This document shows positions 7,084-16,650 of a DNA stretch of 64,000 nucleotides, one piece after another. A model generated the notes under the pieces. That model was not told the origin of the DNA and did no database searches. It worked only from the letters and a program-made list of their open reading frames with translations. The stretch is taken from positions 1 to 64,000 of the forward strand of contig NZ_JAAFGS010000005.1 in the NCBI RefSeq assembly GCF_011090185.1. The letters are read 5' to 3'. The DNA comes from Saccharibacillus alkalitolerans (GTDB taxonomy: Bacteria > Bacillota > Bacilli > Paenibacillales > Paenibacillaceae). The number at the start of each line of letters is the position of its first letter. Position 1 is the stretch's first letter. Position numbers and translations under genes: made by a program.

Positions 7084-8859
7084 TCACACGATTCCGTACT
7101 TCTTCAGCAGGTCGCCGATCACCGTGCCCGACGCTTTTTTCAGCGCGCCCTGCTCCAGCAGCTTCAGCAGCACCGGCTGCTTCAGATCGGTCAGCTTTTT
7201 GCCGTCCATCATCTTGGAGGTCGAGTCCAGCAGCACGCGGATATCGAACTCGGACGCGAACACTTCCGGTACGCCCCGGTCCACGTTCAGCAGCGTGTAG
7301 ACGGATTCCATCGCGGTGCGCACCGAATATTCGGTCGTGAATACGGTGTCGCGTTCCGTGTCGGCGAACTGCCCGATGAAGGCGAAGTTCACGCAGCCGT
7401 CCGGTACCACTTTCGGCCGGTCGCCCGCCGTGCGCGGCATAAAGAAAGCGGTGATATACGGCATCATGCACGGAATGCAGTTGGCGGAACGGGCGGCCAT
7501 TTCCGGGATATCGGCTTCCGGCACGCCCATATGGTACAGCCATTCCGCCGTGATTTCTTCGCCGGTGCAGTCCTGCATCGGCTTTTTGATATAATCGCCC
7601 GGCACGTCGGTGAACAGCGCATAGAACCAGACGACGAGCTGGTCTTTGGGCTGCTTCTTGAAATGCGGCTGGCGGTTGAGCGTCCAGCTCAGCATCCAGC
7701 TCGAATCTTTGACGCTGACGATGCCGCCGGTGACCACCTTGCCGCTGAACGGATCGCGTTTGCAGATCTTCTCGATGTAAGGCGGAATCCGGTCGTCCAG
7801 CGTCGTGATCGTCGCCGATTCCCATTTGCTTGCTTCGATGTTCATGCAGAATTTGTCCGGACGGCCGAACGATTCGTCCTGCGCGGCGATATTGCGCCAC
7901 AGTTCCCAGCATCCGCCTCCGCCGGGCTGCGTATTCAGCACCGGCGCGTGATGATGATCGCCGAGCGACGAATTTTCCGTGCAGCTGCCGTTCGTCACGA
8001 ATACGAGGTCGTCTTCCGTCAGATCGATACTCTCCGGCTGCCCGGCCCGCAGACACTGTATTTTTGCCGCTATTTTGCGCGTGCCATGGTGCTCGAACAC
8101 CACGTTCGTCACTTGAGTCTTGTACTGAAAATCGACGCCGTGCGCTTCGAGATACTTCAGCATCGGCTGCACGAGCGACTCGAACTGATTGTACTTGGTG
8201 AATTTGAGCGCGGAGAAGTCCGGCAGCCCGCCGATATGGTGAATGAACCGCTGGATGTACAGCTTCATTTCGAGCGCGCTGTGCCAATCTTCGAACGCGA
8301 ACATGGTCCGCCAATACAGCCAGAAGTTCGACGCGAAAAAGTCTTCCGTGAACACGTCCGTGATCTTCAGATCGTACAGATCTTCGTCCCGGGTCAGGAA
8401 CAGCTTGACGATCTCCATCGACGCTTTTTCGCTGAGCGTGAATTTGCCGTCCGTATGCGCGTCTTCGCCTCGGTTCATCGTGGCCCGCATCAGCGAGTAG
8501 TTGGGGTCTTTTTTGTTCAGCCAGTAAAATTCGTCCAACACCGACGCGCCTTCCGCCTCGAGCGACGGGATGGAATGGAACAGGTCCCACAGACATTCGA
8601 AATGGTCTTCCATCTCGCGGCCGCCGCGGATCACGAAGCCTTTATGTTCTTCTTCCCCGCCGTCGAGCGCCCCGCCCGCGATATCCAGTTCCTCGAGAAT
8701 GTGAATTCGCGAGCCTTTCATCTGTCCGTCGCGGATCAGGAAGCACGCCGCCGCCAGCGACGCCAGCCCCGCCCCGACGAGATACGCCGACTTGCCGTCC
8801 ACGCCTTCCGGTTTCATCGGTCTTGCGAACGCTTCGTAGTTCCCGCTGCTGTAATACAT
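7084..8859 (-). CDS. ohyA: Oleate hydratase (myosin-cross-reactive-antigen family)
   Basis: 591 residues, the same length as the Staphylococcus aureus enzyme. OhyA adds water to the cis-9 double bond of free fatty acids, giving 10-hydroxystearate, and uses FAD structurally. Visible landmarks: FAD loop [13 protein letters not shown] (about 26-38), [14 protein letters not shown], and the [14 protein letters not shown] segment containing E82, the position of the catalytic glutamate in the S. aureus protein. The start is the ATG at 8859 because GGAGGG lies seven bases before it; two upstream in-frame ATGs overlap that ribosome site. The TetR gene next door on the same strand is the likely regulator. 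Role: detoxification of antimicrobial unsaturated fatty acids. Confidence 0.93.
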   Translation of the reverse strand: MYYSSGNYEAFARPMKPEGVDGKSAYLVGAGLASLAAACFLIRDGQMKGSRIHILEELDIAGGALDGGEEEHKGFVIRGGREMEDHFECLWDLFHSIPSLEAEGASVLDEFYWLNKKDPNYSLMRATMNRGEDAHTDGKFTLSEKASMEIVKLFLTRDEDLYDLKITDVFTEDFFASNFWLYWRTMFAFEDWHSALEMKLYIQRFIHHIGGLPDFSALKFTKYNQFESLVQPMLKYLEAHGVDFQYKTQVTNVVFEHHGTRKIAAKIQCLRAGQPESIDLTEDDLVFVTNGSCTENSSLGDHHHAPVLNTQPGGGGCWELWRNIAAQDESFGRPDKFCMNIEASKWESATITTLDDRIPPYIEKICKRDPFSGKVVTGGIVSVKDSSWMLSWTLNRQPHFKKQPKDQLVVWFYALFTDVPGDYIKKPMQDCTGEEITAEWLYHMGVPEADIPEMAARSANCIPCMMPYITAFFMPRTAGDRPKVVPDGCVNFAFIGQFADTERDTVFTTEYSVRTAMESVYTLLNVDRGVPEVFASEFDIRVLLDSTSKMMDGKKLTDLKQPVLLKLLEQGALKKASGTVIGDLLKKYGIV

Positions 8860-8936
8860 GAGCATTCCCTCCATAAGTTCGATTGATGACCTTCAGGATC
8901 TGCTCCCAGCATAGGATTTTTTATAAAAAGGCGACA

Positions 8937-8989
8937 TAGACAATCCCGGCGGCGTGCCGAAAATTTGGACAGAAGGCGGGAATTGTCTA
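8937..8989. promoter_or_regulatory. Inverted repeat between tetR and ohyA, candidate operator
   Basis: TAGACAATCCCG at 8937 and CGGGAATTGTCTA at 8977 form an inverted repeat (one extra base in one arm) with a 28-base spacer. The right arm overlaps the tetR stop codon; the pair lies in the upstream region of ohyA. It could be two TetR half-sites or operators, or a hairpin that ends the tetR transcript. There is no T tract after it, so an operator is somewhat more likely. Confidence 0.45.
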
Positions 8990-9565
8990 GATTTTCCGGC
9001 TTCCGTGCACGTCTGCATGGAAACGTTCCAAAGCTCCCGCAAAATCGCCCTGAATCAGCACGCTGAGCCGGTTCACGATTGCCTGCGGGTCTTCCCGCAT
9101 GCCGCCTTTGATCCAATCGAGCACGAGGCCGACGAACGCGAATTTGTAAAAGTGGGCGATAAAGTCTTTGTCGTCTTCGCGCACGCTCAGGTCTCCCGCT
9201 TTTTCCTCGATCACGCCCATCAGCAGCCGGTACGCTTCCTCGTGCAAATAGCGTTCCAAATGCTCGCGGTTGACGGAATGGTAGGTGTTCACCACGAAGC
9301 TGCGGTTATCCAGCACGTATTCGAAAATATGTAAAAAGCCCTGCTGCCACGTTTCGTACGTCTTTTTGCCGTCGAGCGCTTTGGCCGCCTCGTGCGTGTA
9401 GATCCAGTCGATCAGGTCGTAAATGTCTTTGAAATGATAATAAAAAGTCTGCCGGTTCACTTCGCAGTCCTCGGCAATATCGATCACGGTGATCTTGTCG
9501 AGCGTTTTCTGCGACAGCAGCTTTTTGAGCGACGCGGCCAGCGCGCGCTTCGTGATCTGCGTCAC
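8987..9565 (-). CDS. TetR/AcrR-family regulator with TetR_C_8-like C-terminus
   Basis: 192 residues. The N-terminal HTH reads ITVIDIAEDCEVNRQTFYYHF (about residues 24-44), ending in the usual FYYHF. The C-terminal region resembles the DhaS/TetR_C_8 group (FYKFAFVGLVLDWIKGGM). It lies immediately upstream of oleate hydratase on the same strand; the 127-base gap carries an inverted repeat. The simplest model is fatty-acid-responsive repression of ohyA. Fatty-acid-responsive TetR regulators are known elsewhere, but the ligand here is inference. Confidence 0.85.
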   Translation of the reverse strand: MTQITKRALAASLKKLLSQKTLDKITVIDIAEDCEVNRQTFYYHFKDIYDLIDWIYTHEAAKALDGKKTYETWQQGFLHIFEYVLDNRSFVVNTYHSVNREHLERYLHEEAYRLLMGVIEEKAGDLSVREDDKDFIAHFYKFAFVGLVLDWIKGGMREDPQAIVNRLSVLIQGDFAGALERFHADVHGSRKI

Positions 9566-9578
9566 GGGTTTCCCTCCT

Positions 9579-10319
9579 TTATACCCGGCCGAATCCGCTC
9601 AGCGCGGTCCAAATGCCGGAGACGAGAATCAGCCAGAGCGAGACGCCCTTGAACAGGCGTTCGTCGAAGCGGTTCACCGCTTTGACCCCCAGCCAGGCGC
9701 CGAGCAGCATCGCCGGGAACGTCCAACCCAGAAATCCGCCCGTTTCCCTGTTCAGCAGCCCGGCCGCCGCGAAAGAAATCACGCTGACCGTATTGAGGAT
9801 GACGCCGTTCAATGCCAGATTCGCGCGAACCGCCTGCTTGCTCATCCCTTGATTGGACAAGATGAGGGCCAGCGGCGGGCCGCTGACCGAGATGCTGCCG
9901 TTCAGCAGTCCGCTGAGCAGCCCGGCCGTGACGAAAGCGGTCCGCTCGCTGCGAATCGGAAACGTCCGGCCGAGCAGCATCAGGGCGGCGAACAGCGTGA
10001 TCAATACGCCCGTAGCGGCTTTCAACACTTCTCCCCGCACGACAAGCAGCAGATACGTTCCGAAAGGGGCCGCGATCACGCCCGCCAGAATCAGCAGCCA
10101 GATCTGCCGGAGACGGATATCGCGGCGGTTCGAAATCGCCACGCCCAAGCAGACGAACAGGCTGAAGATCACGATGACCGGGACCGCCTGGTGCAGCGGC
10201 AGGAACAGGCTGAGCAGCGGCAGCGCGATCAGCGCGAAGCCGAAGCTGGTGAGACTTTGGACAAAGCTCGCGGCCAGAATGATGGCCATGCCGGCCGCCA
10301 GCAAAGCGAATTCGTTCAT
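9579..10319 (-). CDS. TauE/SafE (TSUP) family permease
   Basis: 246 residues with about eight hydrophobic segments in the two-repeat TSUP arrangement: an N-terminal QSLTSFGFALIALPLLS and a second-half SVSGPPLALILSNQGM, both typical of the family. Members export sulfite, sulfoacetate or related organosulfur anions, but many are uncharacterised. The start is set at 10319, where AAGGGGTGGAG precedes the ATG; an in-frame ATG ten codons upstream has no good site. The gene lies 13 bases upstream of tetR on the same strand, so the two may be cotranscribed. Confidence 0.82.
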   Translation of the reverse strand: MNEFALLAAGMAIILAASFVQSLTSFGFALIALPLLSLFLPLHQAVPVIVIFSLFVCLGVAISNRRDIRLRQIWLLILAGVIAAPFGTYLLLVVRGEVLKAATGVLITLFAALMLLGRTFPIRSERTAFVTAGLLSGLLNGSISVSGPPLALILSNQGMSKQAVRANLALNGVILNTVSVISFAAAGLLNRETGGFLGWTFPAMLLGAWLGVKAVNRFDERLFKGVSLWLILVSGIWTALSGFGRV

Positions 10320-10494
10320 GCGCTCCACCCCTTTTCCTGTTTCCATCATAGCCTATTCCTTCGGCCGCGACCAAGGAGGAGGCTTGGCGATTCGGCGTCA
10401 TTCGCCAATCGATTGTCGCGCGGTGCCAGTTACAAACGGGCTCCGGGCATGTACGATAAACAGGTCACCCATTCCGACGAAAAGGAGACCGACC

Positions 10495-11505
10495 ATGCCT
10501 TCCTCTGGATCCGATCGAATCAAAATGCCTCCCGGCTTCTGGACGGGACTGCAAAAAACCGGCATTCGGCCGTCCGACCTTACGCGCGCGGCAGGACTGC
10601 CCTTGACCGCGATCGCGGATTCCGCTCTTCCGCTCGGGCAGTATTTCGCGATCTGGCGAACTTATGCCGAGCTGACCGGCGATGCTGCCGAAGCCGTCGT
10701 CCGCATGGTCGGCGCCTTCGATACGGCTCAATATCCTCCCATGGCGCTGGCGGCTTACCATGCCCGCGATTATCGGGATGCGCTGCAGCGAATGGCCCGC
10801 TATAAACGAATGTGTCCGCCTGAGCTTCTCGCAATCGAAGAAAAAGGGGCTTTCTGCACGATCGAACTGAATTGGGCCGCTCCCGAAGAGGCAGGACCGC
10901 CTGTGCTGACCGGCACGACGCTCGCCTTCCTGTTGGAACTCGGACGTCGCGGGACCGGAAAGGACATAACGGCTCAGCTCGTCGAATTCGTCCTGAAGCC
11001 CGGGGACCGAGCCGTTCTGGAGCGGTATTTCGGCTGCGCCGTCCAAGGAGGAGCTTCGTCCGATCGTCTTACGCTGCGGCGCGAACATCTCGATCTTCCG
11101 TTCGTTTCCTACAATGAGGAACTTTTGGCCCTGCTTACGCCCGTCCTGGACCGCTCGCTGAACGAAGCGCCGATATCCGCTCCCTCGTCGACGGCCGACA
11201 AGACCAAGTGGATCATCAAGCGCTCCTTTACCGCCGGCAGACCGGATATGCGCCATGCGGCCCGGGAACTGGGAATGAGCGAGCGGACGCTTCAGCGCCG
11301 CCTGTCGGCGGAATCGACCGGCTTCAATCAACTTCTGAACGAGGCCAGACGCGAACAGGCGCTGGAATATCTTGCCGATCCGGCGCTCGATATTCGGGAT
11401 ATCGCTTTTCTGGTCGGCTATGAAGACGAGACTTCGTTTTACCGCGCTTTCCGTTCATGGGAAGGCGACACGCCCGCCAATTGGCGGGCCGGGCGGCAGG
11501 GTTGA
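10495..11505 (+). CDS. AraC-family transcriptional regulator (OruR/ArgR-like sensor domain)
   Basis: 336 residues. The N-terminal half (about 1-210) matches the Arabinose_bd-type domain of the OruR/GadX-like group (LTRAAGLPL, LGQYFAIWRTYAELTGD). The C-terminal HTH_18 is clear: MRHAARELGMSERTLQRRL, then ALEYLADPALDIRDIAFLVG and ETSFYRAFRSWEG. AAAGGAGACC lies seven bases upstream of the ATG. An open frame extends much further upstream but runs antisense to the TauE gene and is not credible. The next gene, a frameshifted SDR, follows after 41 bases; regulators of this group often control a neighbouring oxidoreductase. Confidence 0.85.
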   Translation: MPSSGSDRIKMPPGFWTGLQKTGIRPSDLTRAAGLPLTAIADSALPLGQYFAIWRTYAELTGDAAEAVVRMVGAFDTAQYPPMALAAYHARDYRDALQRMARYKRMCPPELLAIEEKGAFCTIELNWAAPEEAGPPVLTGTTLAFLLELGRRGTGKDITAQLVEFVLKPGDRAVLERYFGCAVQGGASSDRLTLRREHLDLPFVSYNEELLALLTPVLDRSLNEAPISAPSSTADKTKWIIKRSFTAGRPDMRHAARELGMSERTLQRRLSAESTGFNQLLNEARREQALEYLADPALDIRDIAFLVGYEDETSFYRAFRSWEGDTPANWRAGRQG

Positions 11506-11546
11506 ACCCGCGCCGCCGATTATCGATACCGGGAGGCTGTTTAAGG

Positions 11547-12337
11547 ATGGAACTGAATTTAACCGGCAAGACCGCTCTGATTACCGGCTCGACCCGGGGG
11601 ATCGGCAAAGCGATCGCCCGGGAACTGGCCCGCGAAGGGGTCGACGTCATCGTCAACGGGCGGGACGCCGGCGAGACCGCAAAGACCGCGGAAGAAATTC
11701 GCGAAGCTTTTCCGTCGACTTCCCCCGGCGCCGCCGCGGCCGATCTGACCGATCCGAAGCAGCGCGAAGCGCTGTTTGAACAGGTGCCCGCCGTCGATCT
11801 GCTGATCAACAATATGGGCATCTACGAAATTATGGCTTACGAGGATGCCGGGACGACGTCTGGGAACATTATTTCCGCACGAACGTGTTCGCCGCCAATG
11901 CGCTGTGCCGTTTTTATCTGCCGGGCATTCTGCGAAGCGGCGGACGCATTCTTTTTATTGCCAGCGAGGAAGCCCTCATGCCGTCGGGACAGATGCCGCA
12001 TTACGCGGCGGCAAAGTCGGCGCTGCTGTCTCTCTCACGCAGCCTGTCGAAGCTGACGGCGGGAACGGAAGCGACGGTCAATGCCGTGCTTCCCGGCCCG
12101 ACGCTGTCGGAAAACGTGCAGCGGATCGTCGAAGGATCGGATACCCGCGCGGAACTCGACTTTTCCGCGAAGGAGCGGAACTTTATGGAGAACGCGCTGC
12201 CCGGCTCCGAGCTTCGCCGCTTTATCCGTCCCGCCGAGATCGGCAGGCTCGCCGCTTTCGTCTGCAGTCCGCACGCGCAGGCTTTCCGCGGATCGCCGAT
12301 CCGGATGGACGGCGGCATGGTGCCGACGGTGTATTGA
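11547..12337 (+). pseudogene. SDR-family oxidoreductase with a frameshift
   Basis: The first frame encodes a classical SDR N-terminus: TALITGSTRGIGKAIA (NAD(P) loop, about residues 8-23), VNGRDAGE, and LLINNMGIYE (the NNxG motif). Near 11850 the frame is lost. The second frame continues with WEHYFRTNVFAANALC, the catalytic YAAAKSALLSLSRSL (YxxxK) and a normal C-terminus RMDGGMVPTVY. One extra base near 11850 would restore about 263 residues. Either the gene is a recent pseudogene or there is a sequencing error; every catalytic residue is still encoded, so decay must be recent. GGGAGG lies ten bases before the ATG. Confidence 0.8.
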
Positions 12338-12352
12338 TTCCCGACCTTCCGA

Positions 12353-12398
12353 AGAAGCCCCGCCTTTCCCTTCCGGGAACGCGCCGGGCTTCTTTTTT
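12353..12398 (+). terminator. Terminator after the SDR
   Basis: Arms AGAAGCCCCGC and GCGCCGGGCTTCT enclose a loop of about 18 bases, followed by TTTTTT. It lies 15 bases after the SDR stop. Confidence 0.75.
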
Positions 12399-12549
12399 GT
12401 TCGTTTACGGCCTTTTCCCCACTCGCACAACCAAAAGTAGCGGAAAAACAACCGACGGTAGCGCCCTTTTTCTTCCATCTCCCGTCGGGTCCGGTTAAGC
12501 TAATGGCGTCGACAAATCCATACGAACGAAACCGAAAGAAGGGATCCAC

Positions 12550-13488
12550 ATGTTAACGCCGATCGAGATCGGAACCAAAATCGCGGAAGCCCGCAAAGCC
12601 AAAAACTTGTCACAAGCCCTGCTCGCGCAGAAGCTGTCCCTCAGTCCGCAGGCGGTCGGAAAATGGGAGCGCGGCGAATCGATGCCGGACATCCTGACGC
12701 TGAACCGGCTCGCAAAGACGCTGAACGTCGATCTGAATTATTTTTCGGAAGACTTCCCGCCGGCTTCCGCACCCGCGGCCCAGGCCTCAGGCCCGCTGAC
12801 GGCCCCGGCCGTCCCGCATGCCGATCCGCCGCTCGTCCCGTCCCCGGACATGATCCGCCCCGACTCGGCCCGGAAGAAGCCGGGCTGGAATATGTCGGAA
12901 GGCAGTTGGGTCGGCGCGGACTTCTCCGGACTGAAAGATCTGCACGACAAATTCGGCGCTTCCTTTATCCGGGACTGCCTGTTCGTCGGGTCCCAACTGT
13001 CGGGCCTTCTGCTGGACAGCAATCACGCGGAGCGGTGCGACTTCACGGACGCCGATCTCGGCGGCAGCCGGATCCGCAATTCGCACCTCGCGGGAGATCT
13101 GTTCCTGCGCAGCTCCCTGCGGGAGGCGAGCATCACGGGAAGCCACGTCAAAGACTGCGACTTCTCCGGCGCGGACTTCACGGATGCGACGATCGAATCG
13201 AGCCAACTGCAAAACTGCGCGCTGGGCGGAGTCGTATGGGACCGCACCCGTTTCAGCCGCTCCCAACTGACCGGGCTCGTGCTGGAAGGCGCGTTCGGCG
13301 GCTGTTCGTTCGAGAACTGCTCCTTTAAGGATGTCGTGTTTCAGAACGCGACGTTCACCGAAACTTTTTTCAAAAACAAAAGCCTCAAAAAAATCCGTTT
13401 TATCGACTGCAAAGCGGACCGTCTCACCTATTCTTTTTTGAAAAACGGCAAAGCGGATATGAGTCAAATCGCGTTATTCACCCCTTAA
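12550..13488 (+). CDS. XRE-family HTH fused to a pentapeptide-like repeat domain
   Basis: 312 residues. Residues about 5-62 are a Cro/C1 HTH (GTKIAEARKAKNLSQALLA, then LSPQAVGKWERGESMPDI). A Pro/Ala-rich linker (about 70-112) leads to a right-handed repeat region (about 118-305) with A/C-x-F or A/C-x-L steps such as CDFTDADLGGSRI, CDFSGADFTDATI and CSFENCSFKDVVF. Repeats of this kind fold as a quadrilateral beta-helix. XRE-pentapeptide fusions are known in Bacilli but poorly characterised. The gene sits 15 bases upstream of a DrrAB-type exporter operon, so it may be its regulator. The repeats are degenerate, and the DNA-mimic role of Qnr-like proteins cannot be assumed. Confidence 0.82.
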   Translation: MLTPIEIGTKIAEARKAKNLSQALLAQKLSLSPQAVGKWERGESMPDILTLNRLAKTLNVDLNYFSEDFPPASAPAAQASGPLTAPAVPHADPPLVPSPDMIRPDSARKKPGWNMSEGSWVGADFSGLKDLHDKFGASFIRDCLFVGSQLSGLLLDSNHAERCDFTDADLGGSRIRNSHLAGDLFLRSSLREASITGSHVKDCDFSGADFTDATIESSQLQNCALGGVVWDRTRFSRSQLTGLVLEGAFGGCSFENCSFKDVVFQNATFTETFFKNKSLKKIRFIDCKADRLTYSFLKNGKADMSQIALFTP

Positions 13489-13503
13489 GAGGAGGAACGA
13501 GCC

Positions 13504-14271
13504 ATGCCGAAAAACGAAACGGCCATCACGGTCAAAGGGCTGCGTAAGTCTTACCGGAACGTGCCCGTCCTGCAGGAAGTCGACTTCGAAGTGGAAAAAG
13601 GAACGGTGTTCGCCCTGCTCGGCGCAAACGGCGCGGGCAAGACGACGATCGTCAAAATTTTGGCCACGCTGCTCAAGCCGGACGGCGGGAGCGCCTTCGT
13701 CAACGGATTCGACGCGGCGCTGCAGCCGGACGGCGTGCGGCGTTCGATCAGTCTGACGGGGCAGTTCGCCGCCGTGGACGAAGTGCTGACCGGACGCGAA
13801 AATCTGATTCTGATCGCGAAGCTTCGCCATCTGGACAATCCGCGGGCGATCGCGGACGATCTGCTGAACGCTTTCGGATTGACGGAAGCCGGCGGCCGGC
13901 GGGTATCGACCTATTCGGGCGGCATGCGGCGCAGACTGGACATCGCCATGAGCCTGACGGGCAGCCCGGCGATCGTGTTCCTCGACGAGCCGACGACCGG
14001 GCTCGATCCCGAGGCCCGCCTCGAAGTCTGGAAGCTCGTCAAGCAGTTGGCGGAGAGCGGAACGACCGTATTTCTGACCACGCAGTATCTGGAGGAAGCC
14101 GAACAGCTGGCCGACCGGATCGCCATTTTGCATCAGGGTCGGATCATCGCGGACGGCACGCTGACGCAGCTCAAAAGCCTGTTCCCGCCGGCCAAAGTCG
14201 AATATATCGAGAAGCAGCCGACGCTCGAAGACATTTTCTTGTCCGTGATCGCCCAAAAGGAGGAGCGTTAA
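13504..14271 (+). CDS. ABC exporter ATPase (DrrA type)
   Basis: 255 residues. Walker A GANGAGKTT (about residues 38-46), Q-loop in TGQFAAVDE, signature YSGGMRRRLDIA, Walker B IVFLDEPTTGLDPE, and H-loop region TTQYLEEAEQLADR, in which the usual His is replaced by Gln (TTQYLEEA is normal for DrrA-type ATPases). It couples ATP hydrolysis to drug, lipid or peptide export through the ABC-2 permease encoded next. The ribosome site is GAGGAGG. It lies directly after the XRE-pentapeptide gene and one base before the permease start, forming one operon. Confidence 0.92.
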   Translation: MPKNETAITVKGLRKSYRNVPVLQEVDFEVEKGTVFALLGANGAGKTTIVKILATLLKPDGGSAFVNGFDAALQPDGVRRSISLTGQFAAVDEVLTGRENLILIAKLRHLDNPRAIADDLLNAFGLTEAGGRRVSTYSGGMRRRLDIAMSLTGSPAIVFLDEPTTGLDPEARLEVWKLVKQLAESGTTVFLTTQYLEEAEQLADRIAILHQGRIIADGTLTQLKSLFPPAKVEYIEKQPTLEDIFLSVIAQKEER

Positions 14272-14272
14272 C

Positions 14273-15055
14273 ATGAATATTCAACCGGAAAACGCGAAGA
14301 ACCGCCCTTTTTTCGACGTCTCTACGATGCTGGGCCGCTCTATGCGGCATATTTTCCGCAGTCTCGACACCATCATTACCGTGACGATCATGCCGATCGC
14401 GTTCATGCTGCTGTTCGTTTACGTATTCGGCGGCGCGATCCGGACGGGGACGGACAACTACGTCAATTACCTGCTGCCCGGCATTCTGCTGATCGCGATC
14501 GGCACGGGAATGTCCTATACGGCGGCGCGCCTGTTCGCGGACAAGCAGGGCGGACTGTTCGAGCGGTTCCGCTCGATGCCGATCGCCCCGTCTTCCCTGC
14601 TGTGGGGACATGTGCTGACCTCGCTCGTCTCGAACGCCATCTCTCTGATCGTCATTCTGCTTGCGGCGCTGCTGATCGGTTTCCGTTCGCCGGCCGGCCT
14701 TCTTGCCTGGCTTGCGGTCGTCGGCATTCTCGCCCTCTTCACGCTCTCGCTGACCTGGATCGCCGTCATCGCGGGCCTTTCGGCGAATTCGATCGACGGA
14801 GCGGCCGCTTTTTCCTACCCGATCATTTTCCTTCCGTTTATCAGCTCGGCGTTCGTTCCGACCGCCTCCATGCCGGGGCCGGTACGGGCTTTTGCCGAAA
14901 ACCAGCCGGTCACGTCCATCGTCGAGACGATCCGCGCCCTCTTGGCGGGCCAGCCCGCCGGCACGGAAATCTGGACCGCGTTGGCCTGGTGCCTGGGTAT
15001 TCTCGTCGTCGCTTATTGGCTGGCCATGCGGGTGTACAAGCGGCAGACCGCCTGA
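14273..15055 (+). CDS. ABC-2 type permease (DrrB type)
   Basis: 260 residues with six membrane segments and the DrrB-like N-terminus (MLGRSMRHIFRSLDTIITV). The family landmark IIFLPFISSAFVPTASMPGP lies before the last cytoplasmic-side loop, where DrrB proteins have the F(V)SSAFVP(T)xxMP motif. It partners with the preceding ATPase; its ribosome site AAAGGAGG is inside the ATPase gene's 3' end. The transported substrate is not evident. Confidence 0.92.
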   Translation: MNIQPENAKNRPFFDVSTMLGRSMRHIFRSLDTIITVTIMPIAFMLLFVYVFGGAIRTGTDNYVNYLLPGILLIAIGTGMSYTAARLFADKQGGLFERFRSMPIAPSSLLWGHVLTSLVSNAISLIVILLAALLIGFRSPAGLLAWLAVVGILALFTLSLTWIAVIAGLSANSIDGAAAFSYPIIFLPFISSAFVPTASMPGPVRAFAENQPVTSIVETIRALLAGQPAGTEIWTALAWCLGILVVAYWLAMRVYKRQTA

Positions 15056-15179
15056 TTTTATCGCTTGCCTGAGCCGCTCCGCGAATAAAAACGGCGCAAA
15101 TACTTGAAAGGAACCGGACAAGCATATTAGGCTTAATGGGTAATGGTTCGATATTCCCCATTTGCACAGGAGGCCTGAC

Positions 15180-16436
15180 ATGGTTCATCATTTCAACGAA
15201 ATCTTTATCCAGATCCTGATCCTGCTCGCCATCGCGCTGGCCGTCATCGGGATTGCCCAGAAGCTGAACCGGCCCTATTCGATCGCGCTCGTACTGGTCG
15301 GACTGCTGCTGGGCATGATTAACATTCCCGTGCTGGAGCAGGCGGAGACGTACATCACGCAGAGCAACGTTTTCCAGGCGATCGTCATTTCGCTGTTCCT
15401 GCCGATCCTGCTCGGCGACGCGACGCTTAAGCTGCCGTTCTCGCATCTGCGCGAGCAGTCGAAGCCGGTCGTCGCGCTCGCGTTCGGCGGCACGCTGCTG
15501 TCGTTCGTGCTGATCGCGCTGGGCTCATACTACCTGCTGGGACTTCCGCTGGTCGTCGCCTGCACGTTCGCCGCGCTGATGAGCGCGACCGACCCGATCA
15601 GCGTCATCTCGATCTTCAAGTCGCTCGGCGTACCGAAAAAGCTGACGACCGTCATCGAAGGCGAATCGCTGCTGAACGACGGCATCGCCGTCGTCCTGTT
15701 CCAGATCTCGTCGATCTATCTGCTGTCCTATTTGGAAATGGGCTGGGCCGGAGTCGGCAGCGGCCTGCTGCTGTTCCTGCAGTTCGCGGTCGGCGGCACG
15801 ATCGTAGGTCTGATTCTGGGCTATATTTTCTCCCGGATCATCGTGTACTACGATAATTATCCGTTCGAGACGGCGCTGTCGGCGGTTCTGTTCTTCGGCT
15901 GCTACTTCATCGCGGAGCATCTGCAGGTGTCGGGCGTAATCGCGGTTGTCGTCGGCGGACTCGTCTTCGGCAGCTACGGCCGCCGCGTCGGCATGTCGGA
16001 GACGACCCACACGAATATCGACACGTTCTGGGACACGATCGCGCTGATCGCCAACTCGCTCATCTTCCTGATGATCGGGCTGGAGATCCGCAATATCGAC
16101 CTCAGCGGACGCTGGCCGTTCATGCTGCTCGCGATCCTGATCGTGCTGATCGCCCGTTCCGGGGCCGTCTACCTCAGCCTCGCGCCGGTCAAAGGCTTCG
16201 AAAGCAAGTTCAAGCATATCCTCAACTGGGGCGGCCTCAAAGGCAGCCTGTCGATCGCGCTGGCGCTCAGCCTGCCGATCGAATTCGAAGGACGCGAAGA
16301 CATTCTGGCGCTGGCGTTCGGGGTCGTGCTGTTCTCGCTGCTGTTCCAGGGCCTGTCGATCGAGAAGCTGATCCTGAAGCTCGGCGTGGCGCCCCGCAAA
16401 CCCAAAGGAAAGCGCCCGGCCGAGAACGAAGCTTGA
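15180..16436 (+). CDS. CPA1-family Na+(K+)/H+ antiporter
   Basis: 418 residues with about twelve membrane segments. Landmarks include FAALMSATDPISVISIFK (the ATDP motif of CPA1 exchangers), EGESLLNDGIAVVLF (the ND motif with the ion-binding Asp) and WGGLKGSLSIALALSLP near the C-terminus. It exports Na+ or K+ in exchange for protons, aiding pH and salt homeostasis. The ATG at 15180 is chosen because AGGAGG is six bases upstream; an in-frame ATG six codons earlier overlaps that site. A terminator follows about 120 bases after the stop. Confidence 0.9.
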   Translation: MVHHFNEIFIQILILLAIALAVIGIAQKLNRPYSIALVLVGLLLGMINIPVLEQAETYITQSNVFQAIVISLFLPILLGDATLKLPFSHLREQSKPVVALAFGGTLLSFVLIALGSYYLLGLPLVVACTFAALMSATDPISVISIFKSLGVPKKLTTVIEGESLLNDGIAVVLFQISSIYLLSYLEMGWAGVGSGLLLFLQFAVGGTIVGLILGYIFSRIIVYYDNYPFETALSAVLFFGCYFIAEHLQVSGVIAVVVGGLVFGSYGRRVGMSETTHTNIDTFWDTIALIANSLIFLMIGLEIRNIDLSGRWPFMLLAILIVLIARSGAVYLSLAPVKGFESKFKHILNWGGLKGSLSIALALSLPIEFEGREDILALAFGVVLFSLLFQGLSIEKLILKLGVAPRKPKGKRPAENEA

Positions 16437-16557
16437 TCGGATCGGCTTAGAAGCAAGCTGGTCGGACGCAAGCGGACGTGAGTAAAGAAACGGACGTGGG
16501 CGGAAAAGCGTTCCTGGCGGAAAAAGTCCAGAAACGCTCGCGTCCGTCCGTCTAATA

Positions 16558-16590
16558 CCCGACTCTCCAAACGGAGAGTCGGGTTTCTTT
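16558..16590 (+). terminator. Terminator after the antiporter
   Basis: Perfect 11-base arms CCCGACTCTCC and GGAGAGTCGGG around an AAAC loop, followed by TTTCTTT. Confidence 0.85.
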
Positions 16591-16650
16591 CGCTTGCCCG
16601 GCAGGTCGGCCGACGCGTTCGCGGGCCCGATTTGCAGGTTCGAACTAGGG

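Noticed and set aside
9853-10494. 214-codon N-terminal extension of the AraC gene
   Set aside because: It runs antisense to the TauE gene; the ATG at 10495 has a good ribosome site.
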